This document shows positions 10,572 through 20,856 of a stretch of DNA of 26,027 bases, in pieces (positions within the stretch are counted from its first letter, which is position 1; each line of letters begins with the position of its first letter). A program made the position numbers and the translations under genes. The DNA is taken from NCBI RefSeq assembly GCF_000485595.1, contig NW_014577105.1, positions 367,898 through 393,924 of the forward strand, in the 5' to 3' direction. This stretch comes from Priapulus caudatus (taxonomy: Eukaryota; Priapulida; Priapulimorpha; Priapulimorphida; Priapulidae). A model generated the notes under the pieces. That model was not told the origin of the DNA, searched no databases, and saw nothing but the letters and a program-made list of their open reading frames with translations.

Positions 10572-10621
<50 letters not shown>
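10572..10621. repeat. (CA)n microsatellite
   Basis: This is a pure CA run of about 25 units, about 67 bases upstream of the ZP-N exon, probably within the preceding intron. Confidence 0.95.
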
Positions 10622-10623
<2 letters not shown>

Positions 10624-10688
10624 TATCTATTTATATAATTACAAGATTCACGATGTAAAGTACGATAAATGCACGCTTCTCTCCGCAG

Positions 10689-10882
10689 AGCTCGAGGCGG
10701 CGTGTACAGCCACCGACAGACAGATGAGCATCACGCTCAGTTTTAAGGAGTACTTCCAGGGCACTGTCTACGCCTACCAGTATTTTGAGTCACAGCGCTG
10801 CCGCACTACTCTCTACGACGTCAAGTCCGTGCAGTTTACTGTGCCGCTCGACGGCTGCGGCACCAAGCACGAGGAGGACGAA
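10689..10882 (+). CDS. ZP-domain protein, exon encoding most of the ZP-N subdomain
   Basis: The acceptor CTTCTCTCCGCAG ends at 10688 and the donor GAA|GTACGT starts at 10883. The exon begins with two bases completing a codon and ends in phase 0. The translation (xELEAACTATDRQMSIT, then KEYFQGTVYAYQYF, CRTTLYDV and VPLDGCGT) follows the ZP-N plan: first Cys, a M-x-I strand, an F-x-G-x-V-Y-A motif, second Cys, then the G-C-G-T signature with the third Cys. The exon or exons carrying the signal peptide must lie to the left, with a donor leaving one base, but I could not identify them between 6900 and 10600. Confidence 0.85.
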
Positions 10883-11187
10883 GTACGTACTGACGTCACG
10901 CCGACGTCACATGCCCTGCCGGTCAACATGTGCGCGCGTCACCGTCGACGTCACACGCGACAATTGGTTACGCGGTTACTAATGCGATTAGAGGCACAAG
11001 AGATAAGTTCAGGGAGAGCAATCCGATAAGAACAATAAGATTTCTCTGATAACTTAGCTGTAACGACTCGTGGCGGTTTGTCCGAAAATGGGCACACAAC
11101 TCGATAAAACGTTGACCGCTGCTGCTGTTTCGCCGCCGGCATCGCTCTTGCTGCTCGCTGGTATCTCTAATCCTCGTCTACTTGCAG

Positions 11188-11348
11188 TACCACATGGATG
11201 GGTCTGTTGCCTATAGCAACGTGATCATTGTGATGCCGTTCACTGACAGTGGCGATCTGCTCACAAGCAAGGCGAAGCCGTTCCGTATAGTCTGCCGCGA
11301 GGCCCGCAGGAACACGCTTCGTACCGTAGCCTACGCACCGCCAGCAGC
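11188..11348 (+). CDS. ZP-domain protein, exon encoding the end of ZP-N and the linker
   Basis: The acceptor CTACTTGCAG ends at 11187 (phase 0, matching the previous exon) and the donor GC|GTGAGA starts at 11349, leaving two bases. The translation YHMDGSVAYSNVIIVM resembles the ZP-N strand that ends in the last ZP-N Cys (KPFRIVCREAR). The linker RRNTLRTVAYAPPA follows. Without splicing the frame would stop at TGA overlapping the donor, which supports the intron. Confidence 0.85.
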
Positions 11349-11648
11349 GTGAGAGACGTTTGTTACTATATAGACCCGTAGCACAGATAGTCTCGCGTAT
11401 ATAGAGGTAGCTACATATAGATTGCAGGCAGTCGCACGTATATAGTGATGGAGTATATAGATATACAGATAGAGTACAGATATACAGGTATATAGAGACA
11501 GTTACATAGAGATTAGAAGTGTATACACATATATAGACGCAGAGTTACACGTACATTACAGGGAGTCGCATGTGTATAGAGGCAGTTAAAAACAGATTAC
11601 ATCTAGATACACATGACGTTAATTCTTATCTGATTTTGCCGCTCGCAG

Positions 11649-11773
11649 TTCAGCAGACGGTAAACCGTATGTCCAGATGAAGGTGGTCAGTGGCACGGAC
11701 ACCACTGTTGCGCAAGCTCAACGTCTGCAGGTGGGAGAAACAGCCATGCTCGCATTCTACTACCAAACCACAG
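11649..11773 (+). CDS. ZP-domain protein, exon encoding the start of ZP-C
   Basis: The acceptor GCCGCTCGCAG ends at 11648 and the donor ACAG|GTAAAC starts at 11774. The first base completes GCT with the previous exon. The translation contains DGKPYVQMKVV, then VAQAQRLQVGE and AMLAFYYQT. This matches the early ZP-C strands, in which a V-x-V-G-E-x-L-x-F-like sequence precedes the conserved SNC. Confidence 0.85.
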
Positions 11774-12013
11774 GTAAACTATTTGTACTCATCCGCCCTT
11801 GTAACGATTACATAAAAGAGCCATGAAATTGAGGGCGCCGGGAAGTTAATAATTTAATTGTCTATAGCCCAAATTTATTCCTATTTGTTATTATTATTCC
11901 CATATATAATTGTTGCAAGTATAATCTTGACACTCAGATACTCGATTCTAACTGTTGCGCAATTGTCTGTACCGTAAATAAGGACAACCTTTCAAGCTTG
12001 TCTTCGTTCTTAG

Positions 12014-12104
12014 CTTTCTGGGATGTGGCGATCTCTAACTGTGTGGCCCACGACGGTGAAGGCCCCAAGTCACCGGGTAGAGTGCCTCTTGTCGACGATA
12101 ACGG
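12014..12104 (+). CDS. ZP-domain protein, ZP-C exon (SNC motif), last before the assembly gap
   Basis: The acceptor TTCGTTCTTAG ends at 12013 and the donor AACGG|GTGAGC starts at 12105. The phases fit: G plus CT gives Ala before FWDVAISNCVAHDGEG, and the exon ends VPLVDDN-G. This is the conserved ZP-C stretch D-V-x-x-S-N-C followed by L-x-D-x-x-G-C. The next residue should be the Cys of GC. The exon ends after GG, and the next exon of this gene is not seen to the right: a TA microsatellite and 25 N follow. The exon at 835 supplies exactly A-TGC (Gly-Cys). Confidence 0.85.
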
Positions 12105-12122
12105 GTGAGCATTACTACCACC

Positions 12123-12152
<30 letters not shown>
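12123..12152. repeat. (TA)n microsatellite
   Basis: This is a short TA run in the intron directly after the ZP-C exon, 44 bases before the run of N. It is the kind of sequence at which assemblies break. Confidence 0.9.
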
Positions 12153-12155
<3 letters not shown>

Positions 12156-12195
12156 CAGACTTACTTTCTTCTATGTATTACTATCTCTCTCTCGC

Positions 12196-12220
12196 NNNNN
12201 NNNNNNNNNNNNNNNNNNNN
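12196..12220. other. Assembly gap (25 N)
   Basis: There are exactly 25 unknown bases. A fixed short length suggests a placeholder for a gap of unknown size. Sequence to the left is clean exon and intron; sequence to the right is the noisy duplicated region. Continuity across it should not be assumed. Confidence 0.98.
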
Positions 12221-13286
12221 TAGCAGTAGCAGTAGCAGTAGCAGTAGCAGTAATTAGCAGATGCTAGGTGACGTATCGCTCCATGTTCGTTGCCACAATT
12301 AATGTTATTCGCCCGCAGGCGCTCTAGTAACAAGCCTTATCGATAATCTTTTTATGTCTCTCTTTAATCATCTGCCTCAATCGTGGGATCTGTGCTGGCG
12401 CAGTCACTCACGCTTTCTTCCTGCATACGAAAATTCCGTATTCCGTAAACCGACGCAGGAAACTTACTGTTAGCAGCTGGGCTTTCTTACATAGAATAAT
12501 TGCAAGAGACGCGAAAACAAGTCATTGCGTTTTTTACTGAAACGATGTAATCGATAAGAAAGAGCGATGGTCCACATGCGGTTTTTTTGTCCTATGACAT
12601 GGGGAGGAGGAATTCTATAGATATGAGCGATCAACGGTGTTTCCTGGACTAATCCTTGCTAGGTGCAACGCAGGATATTAGCGGCGATTGCCAGCGTCGC
12701 TAGTTCGGGACAATACCTCGCATTTGCTAGTCTGCCCGGCAGACCAGAGTTTTGCTAGACTGAGGCAAATATACGGAGGGGGTTGCATATAAAGACTTTG
12801 CGTAGTTCCAGAGAGTAAGTCGGTAGACAGCGTGCTAGGGCAGATCGTAACTGGCATAACTAAAACGGATGCTAGCCTGCGGAGACCAGAGCTTAGATAG
12901 CTCACGAATACTCGTGATGGCGCACAGCTCTGATAACACGTGGACGAGTTTAGCAGGTGCTATGTTAATGCGACTCCAGTGGCCAAGTTTTATTCTCGAA
13001 ATAACGTCAGTCGCGACCCGCGCTGCACGTCGGAATAAATTCGCTGGTAATGTTCATATCTGGCAGAAAGAAAATGAGCCACAACTTGCCGTTCGAGAGC
13101 GCCTGTCCGTATCGACTGGGTTTTTGTTGTATTTGCGCCGTGGACGGCGTGAGCCTGTCGCCAAGGTTCCGGACTCTGCGCGCCGCGGCGCGACGCTATA
13201 ACAAGCGTTTGACCAATTTATACCTCCGGTCGCGGGCGTCGACATTCATTACACGCGGCGCGCGACCTCTCGAGAATTCGCCGTCT
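12221..13286. repeat. Block A, first copy (satellite flank)
   Basis: This block starts with TAGCAG repeats and then AATTAGCAGATGCTAGGTGA. It recurs at about 17935-18916 in the same orientation, including CAATTAATGTTATTCGCCCG, ATATACGGAGGGGGTTGCAT and the end near GCCGCTAACACAGCA. The two copies differ by many one-base insertions and deletions, and this copy is about 80 bases longer. I see no gene; open frames in one copy are not kept in the other. Confidence 0.85.
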
Positions 13287-14285
13287 AACACAGCACGCGC
13301 CCCGCGTCGTGTTGACCGCTAAACACAGCACCCTGCCGTCGTGTCACCGGCTAACACAGCACGCACCCCGGTCTTGTCACGCTTAACACAGCACCCTGCG
13401 TCGTGTCACGCTAAACAGCACGCACCCGTCGTTCTCTTTGTCACCGCTTAACACCAGCACCCTGCGTCGGTGTCACGCTATACACAGTCACGCACCTCGC
13501 GTCTAGTCATACCGGCTAATCACTAGCACCCTGCGTCTGTGTCACCGATCTAAATACAGCACGCACCCGCCGTCGTGTCCCGATTAACACAGCACGCCCA
13601 CGCCGCGTCGTGTCCCGCTAACACAGCACGCACCCCCGCGTCGTGCCTCACCGCTTAACACAACGCACGCACCCCGCGTCGTGTCACCGCTAACACAGCA
13701 AGCTATCGCTGCGTCGTGTCACCGCTAACACAGCACGCACGCCGCGTTCATGTCACACTAACACAGCGCGCACTCCCTCGCCCGTTCGTGTCACCGCCTA
13801 TACACAGCACGCCTTACCCGCGTTCGCTGTCACCGCATATACACCTGTCTGAATCTAAGCTGCGCCTACCCTCGGATCGTCGTCGTCACCGCGCCGTAAC
13901 ACAGCACCGCGACTCCGCGTAATCGAGTCCCGCTAATCTACAGCACCTCTCCTGAGGTCGTGTCACCGCTAACACATGCACCTACGCGTTCCGTGTCAGC
14001 TCAAACACAGCACCCATGCTGTTCGTCGTCACCGTCTAAACACAGCCACCCCGCGTCGTTTTCACCTCGCTAACACCCAGCACCCAGTTCGTCGCTGTCT
14101 CTACGCTCTAACACCCACACACCCGCGTCGCTTGTGTCACCTCCCTAAAACACAGACATCGCACTGCCGCCGCTCTCTCGCGCTGTCGTCCGCTAACCAC
14201 AGCCTACGCACGCCGCCTGTTCGTGTCACCGCTAGATACAAGCACGCACTCCGTTTTTTCGCTTGTCACCGCTATATCTACAGCA
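13287..14285. repeat. 33-bp satellite array, first copy (noisy)
   Basis: The tandem unit is about 33 bp: CCGCTAACACAGCACGCACC plus the remainder CCGCGTCGTGTCA. Units here are degraded by many single-base insertions and deletions, so spacing drifts between about 30 and 38. The cleaner array is at 18917-19595. Frames open across the array are expected when the unit is a multiple of three and are not genes. Confidence 0.9.
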
Positions 14286-15002
14286 ATCGCTTCCTCCTCC
14301 GTAACATAGCCAACGCACATCCTTCCCCCTCCTTTCCGTAAACACTTCACCGCCCTTTCGTCTAACATTAACAACAACTTCACCCGCCCTCCGTAACATC
14401 CGGCAAACGCTCCCCCTCCTTCTGCTAACATAGCATACGCTTCAACCTTCCCCATTCGCTCTTTCGGTATTCGTATTTAGTCAACTACGCTCCGCTCTTC
14501 CTTACACAGTCACACGCTCACCCCCTCCTTCTCCGTGTAATATAGCACACGCTCCCGCTGATCCTCCGGTTAAAACACAGCGCAACGTTCCCCTCCCCCT
14601 TTCTTACGTTAACATAGCAACAGCTCACCCGCCTCCTCCCGTAACATAGCAACGCTCCTCGCTCCTCGAATAACACAGCAACGCTCACCTCCCCCTTCTA
14701 GCGTTACATCAGCAACACTCATCCGCCCTCCGCTAACATTAGCCATACGCTCCCGCTTCCTCCGTTAAACACAGCCCAACGGCTCACTCCTTTCCCCTCT
14801 TCCTATCGTTAACATATCAACACTCCACCTTCCCTCCGTAACATAGCAACGCTCCTCCGCTCTTCCGTAACATCAGCACGCACACCTCCCCTCCTCCGTA
14901 CATTGCAAACGCTCAACCTCCCCTCCTCGCGCAACATAGCAACGCTTTCCCTCTCCCGCCTCTCTCGTAACACAGCACTCGGCTCCTTCTCACCTCCTCC
15001 GT
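14286..15002. repeat. ~30-bp CT-rich satellite array, first copy (noisy)
   Basis: The tandem unit is roughly 29-32 bp, built as CCGTAACATAGCAACGCTCC plus a CCCTCCCCCTCCT-like tail. Its core aligns with the 33-bp satellite (TAACA[C/T]AGCA[A]CGC[A/T]CCCC), so the two are subfamilies of one satellite with different tails. Units are indel-rich, as in the neighbouring array. Confidence 0.9.
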
Positions 15003-17215
15003 TGTGTCTTTTTCTGTCTTATGCGACTTCTAGTTATCTTAGGTTTCACTTCAGCTTCGATCGTGAAATTCTGGCGTTGCTAATATGTAAAGGCGTCAGG
15101 GAAATTGTAGTTTTACGCACTCACACAACGGAACACATACGTATCAAGATCAAGCGCCAGTTTTTCACATCGGTTCCAGCACAACGAGAAACAATGCCAG
15201 CTTTATTTGATAAATAGTATAAGACCAACGAAACTCTAACATACTAACTTCTACTTCATCGACTAATCAAATAATTAGACCGATACCTTAACGAAACCAC
15301 ATCTCGTTTTCACACTGTCTGACATTTGTTTAATATACACACTCTTTTGGCCAGTGTCTCACGCATATCGCCCTAAAGATATAATGAGAATTGCAGTGTT
15401 TCTTCACGGCCAGAGAAGTCGTTTCCTTACAAGTAATTTTAATTCAAAATAATGATCATAGCGTTATCAGAAATCGACGGCAATTTTACTATAAAAAAGG
15501 CAATGTAACAAATAATATTACAATGCTTTTCTAAACAAGTGTATATTATGATCTTTACACTGTCGAAGATGCTCTAACTGCCTATCTATTATTTTATCTG
15601 TCATCCGAATTCATCCCGTTACAGAATAGGTCTCTCAGCTTTTTCTCTGAAATGTTGTCTTTTTTTCTATATTGAAATTTCAGCATCATGGAATTTTACT
15701 GATCTTCAAGTTTATTGCGATTATCAGACCATGCTCCTGGATAAAATGATCCCTAAACAAAGTCAATTTGCTAAAGCGATACCGCCGCATCAGCTGTAGT
15801 TCCCATCCGTGTGTTTTACCCGCTTATGCCTTCTCAGATACATCTCGAGTATTTGCTGAAACGCCAGGAATGTTATTCTTTTACTCACTTATCATGCTTT
15901 TCGAATCACGTTAATTTTCATAATTCTGCTTGATTCTGCTTCACGGCTGTTTCCACTATTCATTTATCTAAATAGTAATCTTTCCTTTGTTACTGTGTAT
16001 TTAGCCTGTTTTTTCACTTTACCTTTTTAGTCACGTGAGGTAGGCAGCTGGAAAGCCTCGACGTGCATACTCATAATTAATCAAGAGCATATAAAGAGAG
16101 AGGGTACAACCGGTAAATATGTCTGAATCCTTTGTTGCATAGTATTAGTCGAATTAATAAATCTTTCCCCATTTTAACTTTTGACACATTCTTTGAAGTA
16201 TTATTTGATCAGCTGTCCTACCCTCGTTCATATAAAACAAACCGCATGTCCCTGCGATGCCCCTGCGCTGCAGTAACTGAGCGGTGAAAATCTTGGTTAT
16301 TTTTTCGACCGACACACGCTAGACACTTAGTCATGTTACTGCGACGCCCTGTTACACCAATGAAATCGCATATAATTACAACGTTGCGCCTTACGCTAGA
16401 TTGTTGCCTATCTGCCCCAACTAATCCTCGCTACTATAACGGTGAATACACCTATCTCGTACGTGCGGCCTGTGTTCGCCTAGAAAACACCTAAGTGTAG
16501 TCGCGCAGTCTAAATATCGGCGATATAAATTATTTAACACCCACACCGTCAGTATTTACGACCGCCTTATATTTACTCGGTAACTCACAACACCTGTGTG
16601 AATTCACGACTACTTTGTTTTTTCCACACCACTATGGGTCACTCATCTCCATGTTTGAAAAGGCCAGTGATACATTATCCTCACCTGTGTATCTATTTAC
16701 CTCCTTCATTGCGGACAATTTCGTGACATCTCGTCGGTACAGTGAACTCATGTTACATGAACATGACTTCTCGAGTGGCTCTGACGAACATTGGAATCTT
16801 AGTGCGCGTGCAAGGGGTTTCGCCACTTTTTCTAAACAATTGCAGTCGGGTTCTGCCGAATACCTCCTCAGCTACCAAAATGCAGCGGGCCACATATTTC
16901 AGGCGACGTGAGGAGCGTGCTCCTCTCCGTCGATCCCGCCTTTTGTCATCGTCGTCTGTTCGCCGAGTCGCCTGCGTTATTCGTACGACACATGATCCGA
17001 TAGATGGGCCGCCAGAACTACCTGCCCAATTATCTGTCCGCGGGTCTAGAGCAATGTAACGTGTGAAGCAGCTGTCCGTGTGCGGCAGATGAGGCGCTGC
17101 TGATCTACGCGAGTACTCATTCTAAAATTAAAAAGGACAGTTTGGGCCATTAGTACATCGGATGAGACTAATAACTCGCTCCTTACGCACAGCCTTCACC
17201 TTAAACCATGCCTTC
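15003..17215. repeat. Block B, second copy (insertion-rich)
   Basis: Same order and orientation as 8251-10445 throughout. This copy has scattered extra single bases (for example TCTAACATACTAACTTCTACTTC against TCTAACAACTAACTCTACTC). It lacks the 201-bp tandem duplication and the GTGAT expansion. After removing those two expansions from the first copy, this one is about 280 bases longer over roughly 1.93 kb. That insertion bias is typical of raw single-molecule reads rather than evolution. Open frames inside are not genes. Confidence 0.85.
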
Positions 17216-17369
17216 AGTATAGGGAGTAAATGCATGCTGAACAATACGCGGTAAACATACCACGCGTGACCATCGATTCGATCCATTCGAGTACCGCTGC
17301 TTGTGACAGCCGGTAGGCAACAGACAGCATAACGTTCGCTAGTTATGGCACTTAGAATTTCTATGGTTC

Positions 17370-17934
17370 TGACACTACACCACATGCTACAGACAGCCAC
17401 GTGTGTTTCCTAATACTCGTGGCAGGACTCCACACCTTGCTCTGACTGGACTCAGATCCTCCGCTAGGGCTTGTCGTGCGATACCGGTGGTACCGGTGGC
17501 TTACTTGACTCCGCCGCTTTGATGCTCACGCCGCCGATTTCAAACGCTCGGCACGAGGATCCGAGTAAGAACCGAGCACAACCTAATGCAGCAAGACGCG
17601 CGAAGCTCTGCCTCACAGCTGCAGCACTTCTGCAGATTGTTGCGTCAAGCCTCTCTTCCAACACATCGCGTGGATCCCCTATTGCGCCAGCTATTACACC
17701 TGCACGGTAGCCTCACAGGCACGGGGATTTTGCTACGAGCCATAGGCGACATGGTCTTCTTCTGCCCCTTCCACGGCGTCCGCGATTCGCACAGATGCTG
17801 GTGGCTTGGCTCGCCCACGCGATACTTGGAGGGCTAATTCGCACAGATACTGGTTGTCTGCAGATCAATCAAAACTCGCGCAAAATCGGCGCAATCCCGC
17901 TTCGCCTGCTGTGAACAAGCTAGGCGCATAGTAG
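17370..17934. repeat. Block C, first copy
   Basis: The segment from about CTACAGACAGCCACGTGTGTTTCC to GAACAAGCTAGGCGCATA matches 20080-20638 in the same orientation (for example GTGGCAGGACTCCACACC, GATCCTCCGCTAGGGCTTG and CACAGGCACGGGGATTTTGC). It contains a 24-bp triplicated motif near 17780-17860. Its coding potential is not conserved between copies. Confidence 0.8.
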
Positions 17935-18916
17935 CCAGTGCAGTAGCAGTAGCCAGCTAGCTAGTAATTAGCAGATGCTAGGTGACGTATCGCTCCATGT
18001 TCGTTGCCACAATTAATGTTATTCGCCCGCCGGCGCTCTAGTAACAGCTATCGATAATCTTTCTGTCTCTCTTATCATCTGCCTTGCATCGCTGGACGGT
18101 GCTGCCGAATCACTCACCACTTTCCTCTCCTGCATTCGTCAAATATCTGTATTCCGCATAAACGACCGCAGGAAATTACTTTTACGCCAGGGGCTGGCTT
18201 TCTTACATACGAAAATGAAAGAGCGAAAGACAAAGTCATTGCATTTTTCACGGAAAACGATGATAATCGTCCATTAGAAATGGTCCACATATGGGTTTCT
18301 TTGTCATTATGACAATGGGGCGGGGGCTTCTATAGATATGAGCGATCAACGGTGCCTTTTAGCGTGTTTCCCTTTGGATTATCTTAGGTGTCAACGCGGA
18401 TATTAGGTGTGCGATGCCAGCGCGTAGTTCGGGACAATACTCGATTTGCTAGTCTGCGGAGACCAGAGTGTAGACTGAGCAAATATACGGAGGGGGTTGC
18501 ATATAAAGACTTTGCGTAGTTCCAGAGAGTAAGTCGGGTAGTACAGTTTTCGTGCTACGGGCCAGACTGAGTAACTTGGCATACACTTAAAACGCGATGC
18601 CTTTAGCCTGCGGAGACCAGAGCTTAGATAGCACGAATACTCGGAGGCGCAGCCTCTGAACACGTGACGAGTTTAGCAGTGTATGTTAATGGACAGTGCC
18701 AGATGAGAAGGAAGCTCGAAATAACGTAGTCGCGACCCGCGTGCACGTCGGAAAATTCGCGGTAAAGTTCAACTGGCAGAAAGAAAAAGCAACAACTTTG
18801 CCGTGAGAGCGCGTCTGTTCGATCTGCGCGCCGGCCGTCGCAAACAAGCGTTTGACAATGATTGTAACCCGGCGCGGCGTCGACATATACACGCGCGCGC
18901 GACCCTCGAGATCGCC
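17935..18916. repeat. Block A, second copy (satellite flank)
   Basis: Repeats 12221-13286 in order and orientation, including GCAGATGCTAGGTGACGTAT and GAGGGGGTTGCATATAAAGA. It is somewhat shorter than the first copy, and each copy has private one-base changes. It runs directly into the 33-bp satellite as the first copy does. Confidence 0.85.
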
Positions 18917-19595
18917 GCTAACACAGCACGCGCCCCGCGTCGTGTCACCGCTAACACAGCACCCTGCGTCGTGTCACCGCTAACACAGCACGCACCCCGC
19001 GTCGTGTCACCGCTAACACAGCGCGCACCCCGCGTCGTGTCACCGCTAAACGCACGCCTACGCGCGTCGATTCACGCTAAACAGCACGCACCCGCGTCGT
19101 AGTCACCGCTAAACACAGCACGCACCCCGCCGTGTCACGCTAACAGCAGGCCACCTGCTGTCGCCCCCCTTCGTCACGCTAATACAGCACGTCCCACCCG
19201 CGTCTTGTTCACACTAACACAGCGCGCACCCGCGTCGTGTCGCACGCCTAACACAGCCACGCACGCCGCGTTCGTGTCACGCTAACACAGCACGCACCCG
19301 CGTTCTTGTCACGCTACCACAGCACGCTCGCCGCGTCGTGTCACCGCTAACACAGCCACGCACCCCGCGTTTCGTGTCACCGCTAACACAGCGCGCACCC
19401 CGCGTCGTGTCACCGCTAACACAGCACGCACTGCCGCGTGTCGTCGCACCGCTAACACAGCACGCCCACCCCGCGTACGTGTCAACCGCCTAACACTAGC
19501 ACGCCACCCGCGCCGTGTCAACACTAACACGCACCATGCGTCGTGTCAGCGCTAACGCAGTCGCAGCACGCACCCCGCGTCGTGTCACCGCTAAT
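18917..19595. repeat. 33-bp satellite array, second copy (cleaner)
   Basis: There are about 20 tandem units. At the left the period is exactly 33 bp, so that the array reads as repeats of V-V-S-P-L-T-Q-H-A-P-R in one frame and of A-V-L-A-V-T-R-R-G-V-R on the other strand. The middle part is more irregular. The open frames follow from 33 being a multiple of three and do not indicate a protein. Confidence 0.92.
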
Positions 19596-20003
19596 ACAGC
19601 AACGTTCCCCTCCTCGGTAACATAACAACGCACACCTCCCCCTCCTCCGTAACACAGCAACGCTCACCCGCCCTCCGTAACATAACAACACTCACGCGCC
19701 CTCCGTAACATAACAACGCTCCCCCTCCTCCGTAACACAGCAACGCTCCTCTCCCTTCCTCCGTAACATACCAACACTCACCCGCCCTCCGTAATATAGC
19801 AACGCTCCCCTCCCCCTTCTACGTAACATAGCAACACTCACCCTCCCCCGTAACATAGCAACGCTCCCGCTCCTCCGTAACATAGCCACGCACATCTCTC
19901 CTCCTCCGTAACATAGCAACGCTCAACTCCCCTCCTCCGCAACATAGCAACGCTCCCCTCCCCCTCCTCCGTAACACAGCATCGCTCCCCTCCCCTCCTC
20001 CGT
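19596..20003. repeat. ~30-bp CT-rich satellite array, second copy
   Basis: Tandem units of CCGTAACATAGCAACGCTCC plus a CT-rich tail number about 13. They end at CCTCCTCCGTGTGCC, where the stub of block B begins. The change from the 33-bp subfamily is sharp, at about 19596, as in the first copy. Confidence 0.9.
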
Positions 20004-20066
20004 GTGCCTTTTTTGTCTAGGACTTCAGCTTATCTAGGTTTCATCAGTTCGATCGTGAGAATTATG
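20004..20066. repeat. Stub of block B (62 bp) joined to block C
   Basis: This stretch, from TGTGCCTTTTTTGTCTAGGA to TCGTGAGAATT(A/C)TGGCCGT, matches the left end of block B at 8251-8312 with one difference. Then the sequence switches abruptly to block C (ACCCACAGCTACAGACAGCA). The switch is a deletion or recombination junction, or an assembly join. Confidence 0.85.
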
Positions 20067-20640
20067 GCCGTACCCACAGCTACAGACAGCACGTGTTTGC
20101 TAATACCCGTGGCAGGACTCCACACCTGGCCTGACTGGACTCGATCCTCCGCTAGGGCTTGTGTCGACTACGGTGGGTACGGTGGTACTTGACTCCGCCG
20201 TGATGCTCACCCGCCGATTTCCAACGCTGGCAGAGGATTCCGAGTCTCCGGCTCTTCTGATCCCACAAGTGCCAGTATGCATGGCCCTTACATGTACCGA
20301 CAGCCAACCTAATGAGCAAAGACGGAAGCTCTGCCTCCAGCTGCAGCATTCTGCAGATTGTTGCGTCAGCCTCTCTCCGACGATGTGTAGATCCCCTATG
20401 CGCCAGCATTATACCTGCCATCGGTGCTTTCACAGGCACGGGGATTTTGCTGACAAGCATAGGTACACTGGACTTCTTCTGCACCTTCACGGCGATTCCG
20501 CTGATTCGCACAGATGCTGGTGGGCTGGCTCGCACGGATACTGGAGGGCTAATTCGCACAGATACTGGTGGTCTGCAGATCAAACAACCCCGCCAATCGG
20601 CGCAATCCCCTCGCCGTGCTGGATGACAGCTAGGCATACG
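20067..20640. repeat. Block C, second copy
   Basis: Matches 17370-17934 in the same orientation but holds about 40-50 extra bases around 20240-20300 and lacks others. It carries three perfect-length 24-bp units at 20501-20524, 20525-20548 and 20549-20572 (CTGATTCGCACAGATGCTGG-type). Frames on both strands stay open across it (L-x-R-T-D-x-G-G repeats; P-P-V-S-V-R-x-S on the reverse), but the other copy breaks them, so I do not call a gene. Confidence 0.8.
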
Positions 20641-20856
20641 AGGGGTCTCAGCAGCCATTGCATGTCCTTGCCTACCATAGCAACTACGGCGGCCCCACAA
20701 CCAGGGTGTTGCGTGGCGGAGAAACTGGCCAAGTTCCGGCCCATAACTACTACAGTTGTATCGACCGGACTGTTCCACGCGTTCTGTCCATGGCGGCTTA
20801 GTTGGTGGCCAGTTTCCCCACAGAGCTAAAGGTCGCAGCCTATCCGGCAGCATCAC

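Noticed and set aside
13716-14341. Ser/Pro/Thr/His-rich open frames
   Set aside because: They are satellite translations; a 33-bp unit keeps frames open by chance, and the reading drifts with each indel.
13287-20003. Regularly spaced repeats considered as a CRISPR-like array
   Set aside because: Units are directly head to tail with no unique spacers, the context is animal DNA, and no cas genes are present.
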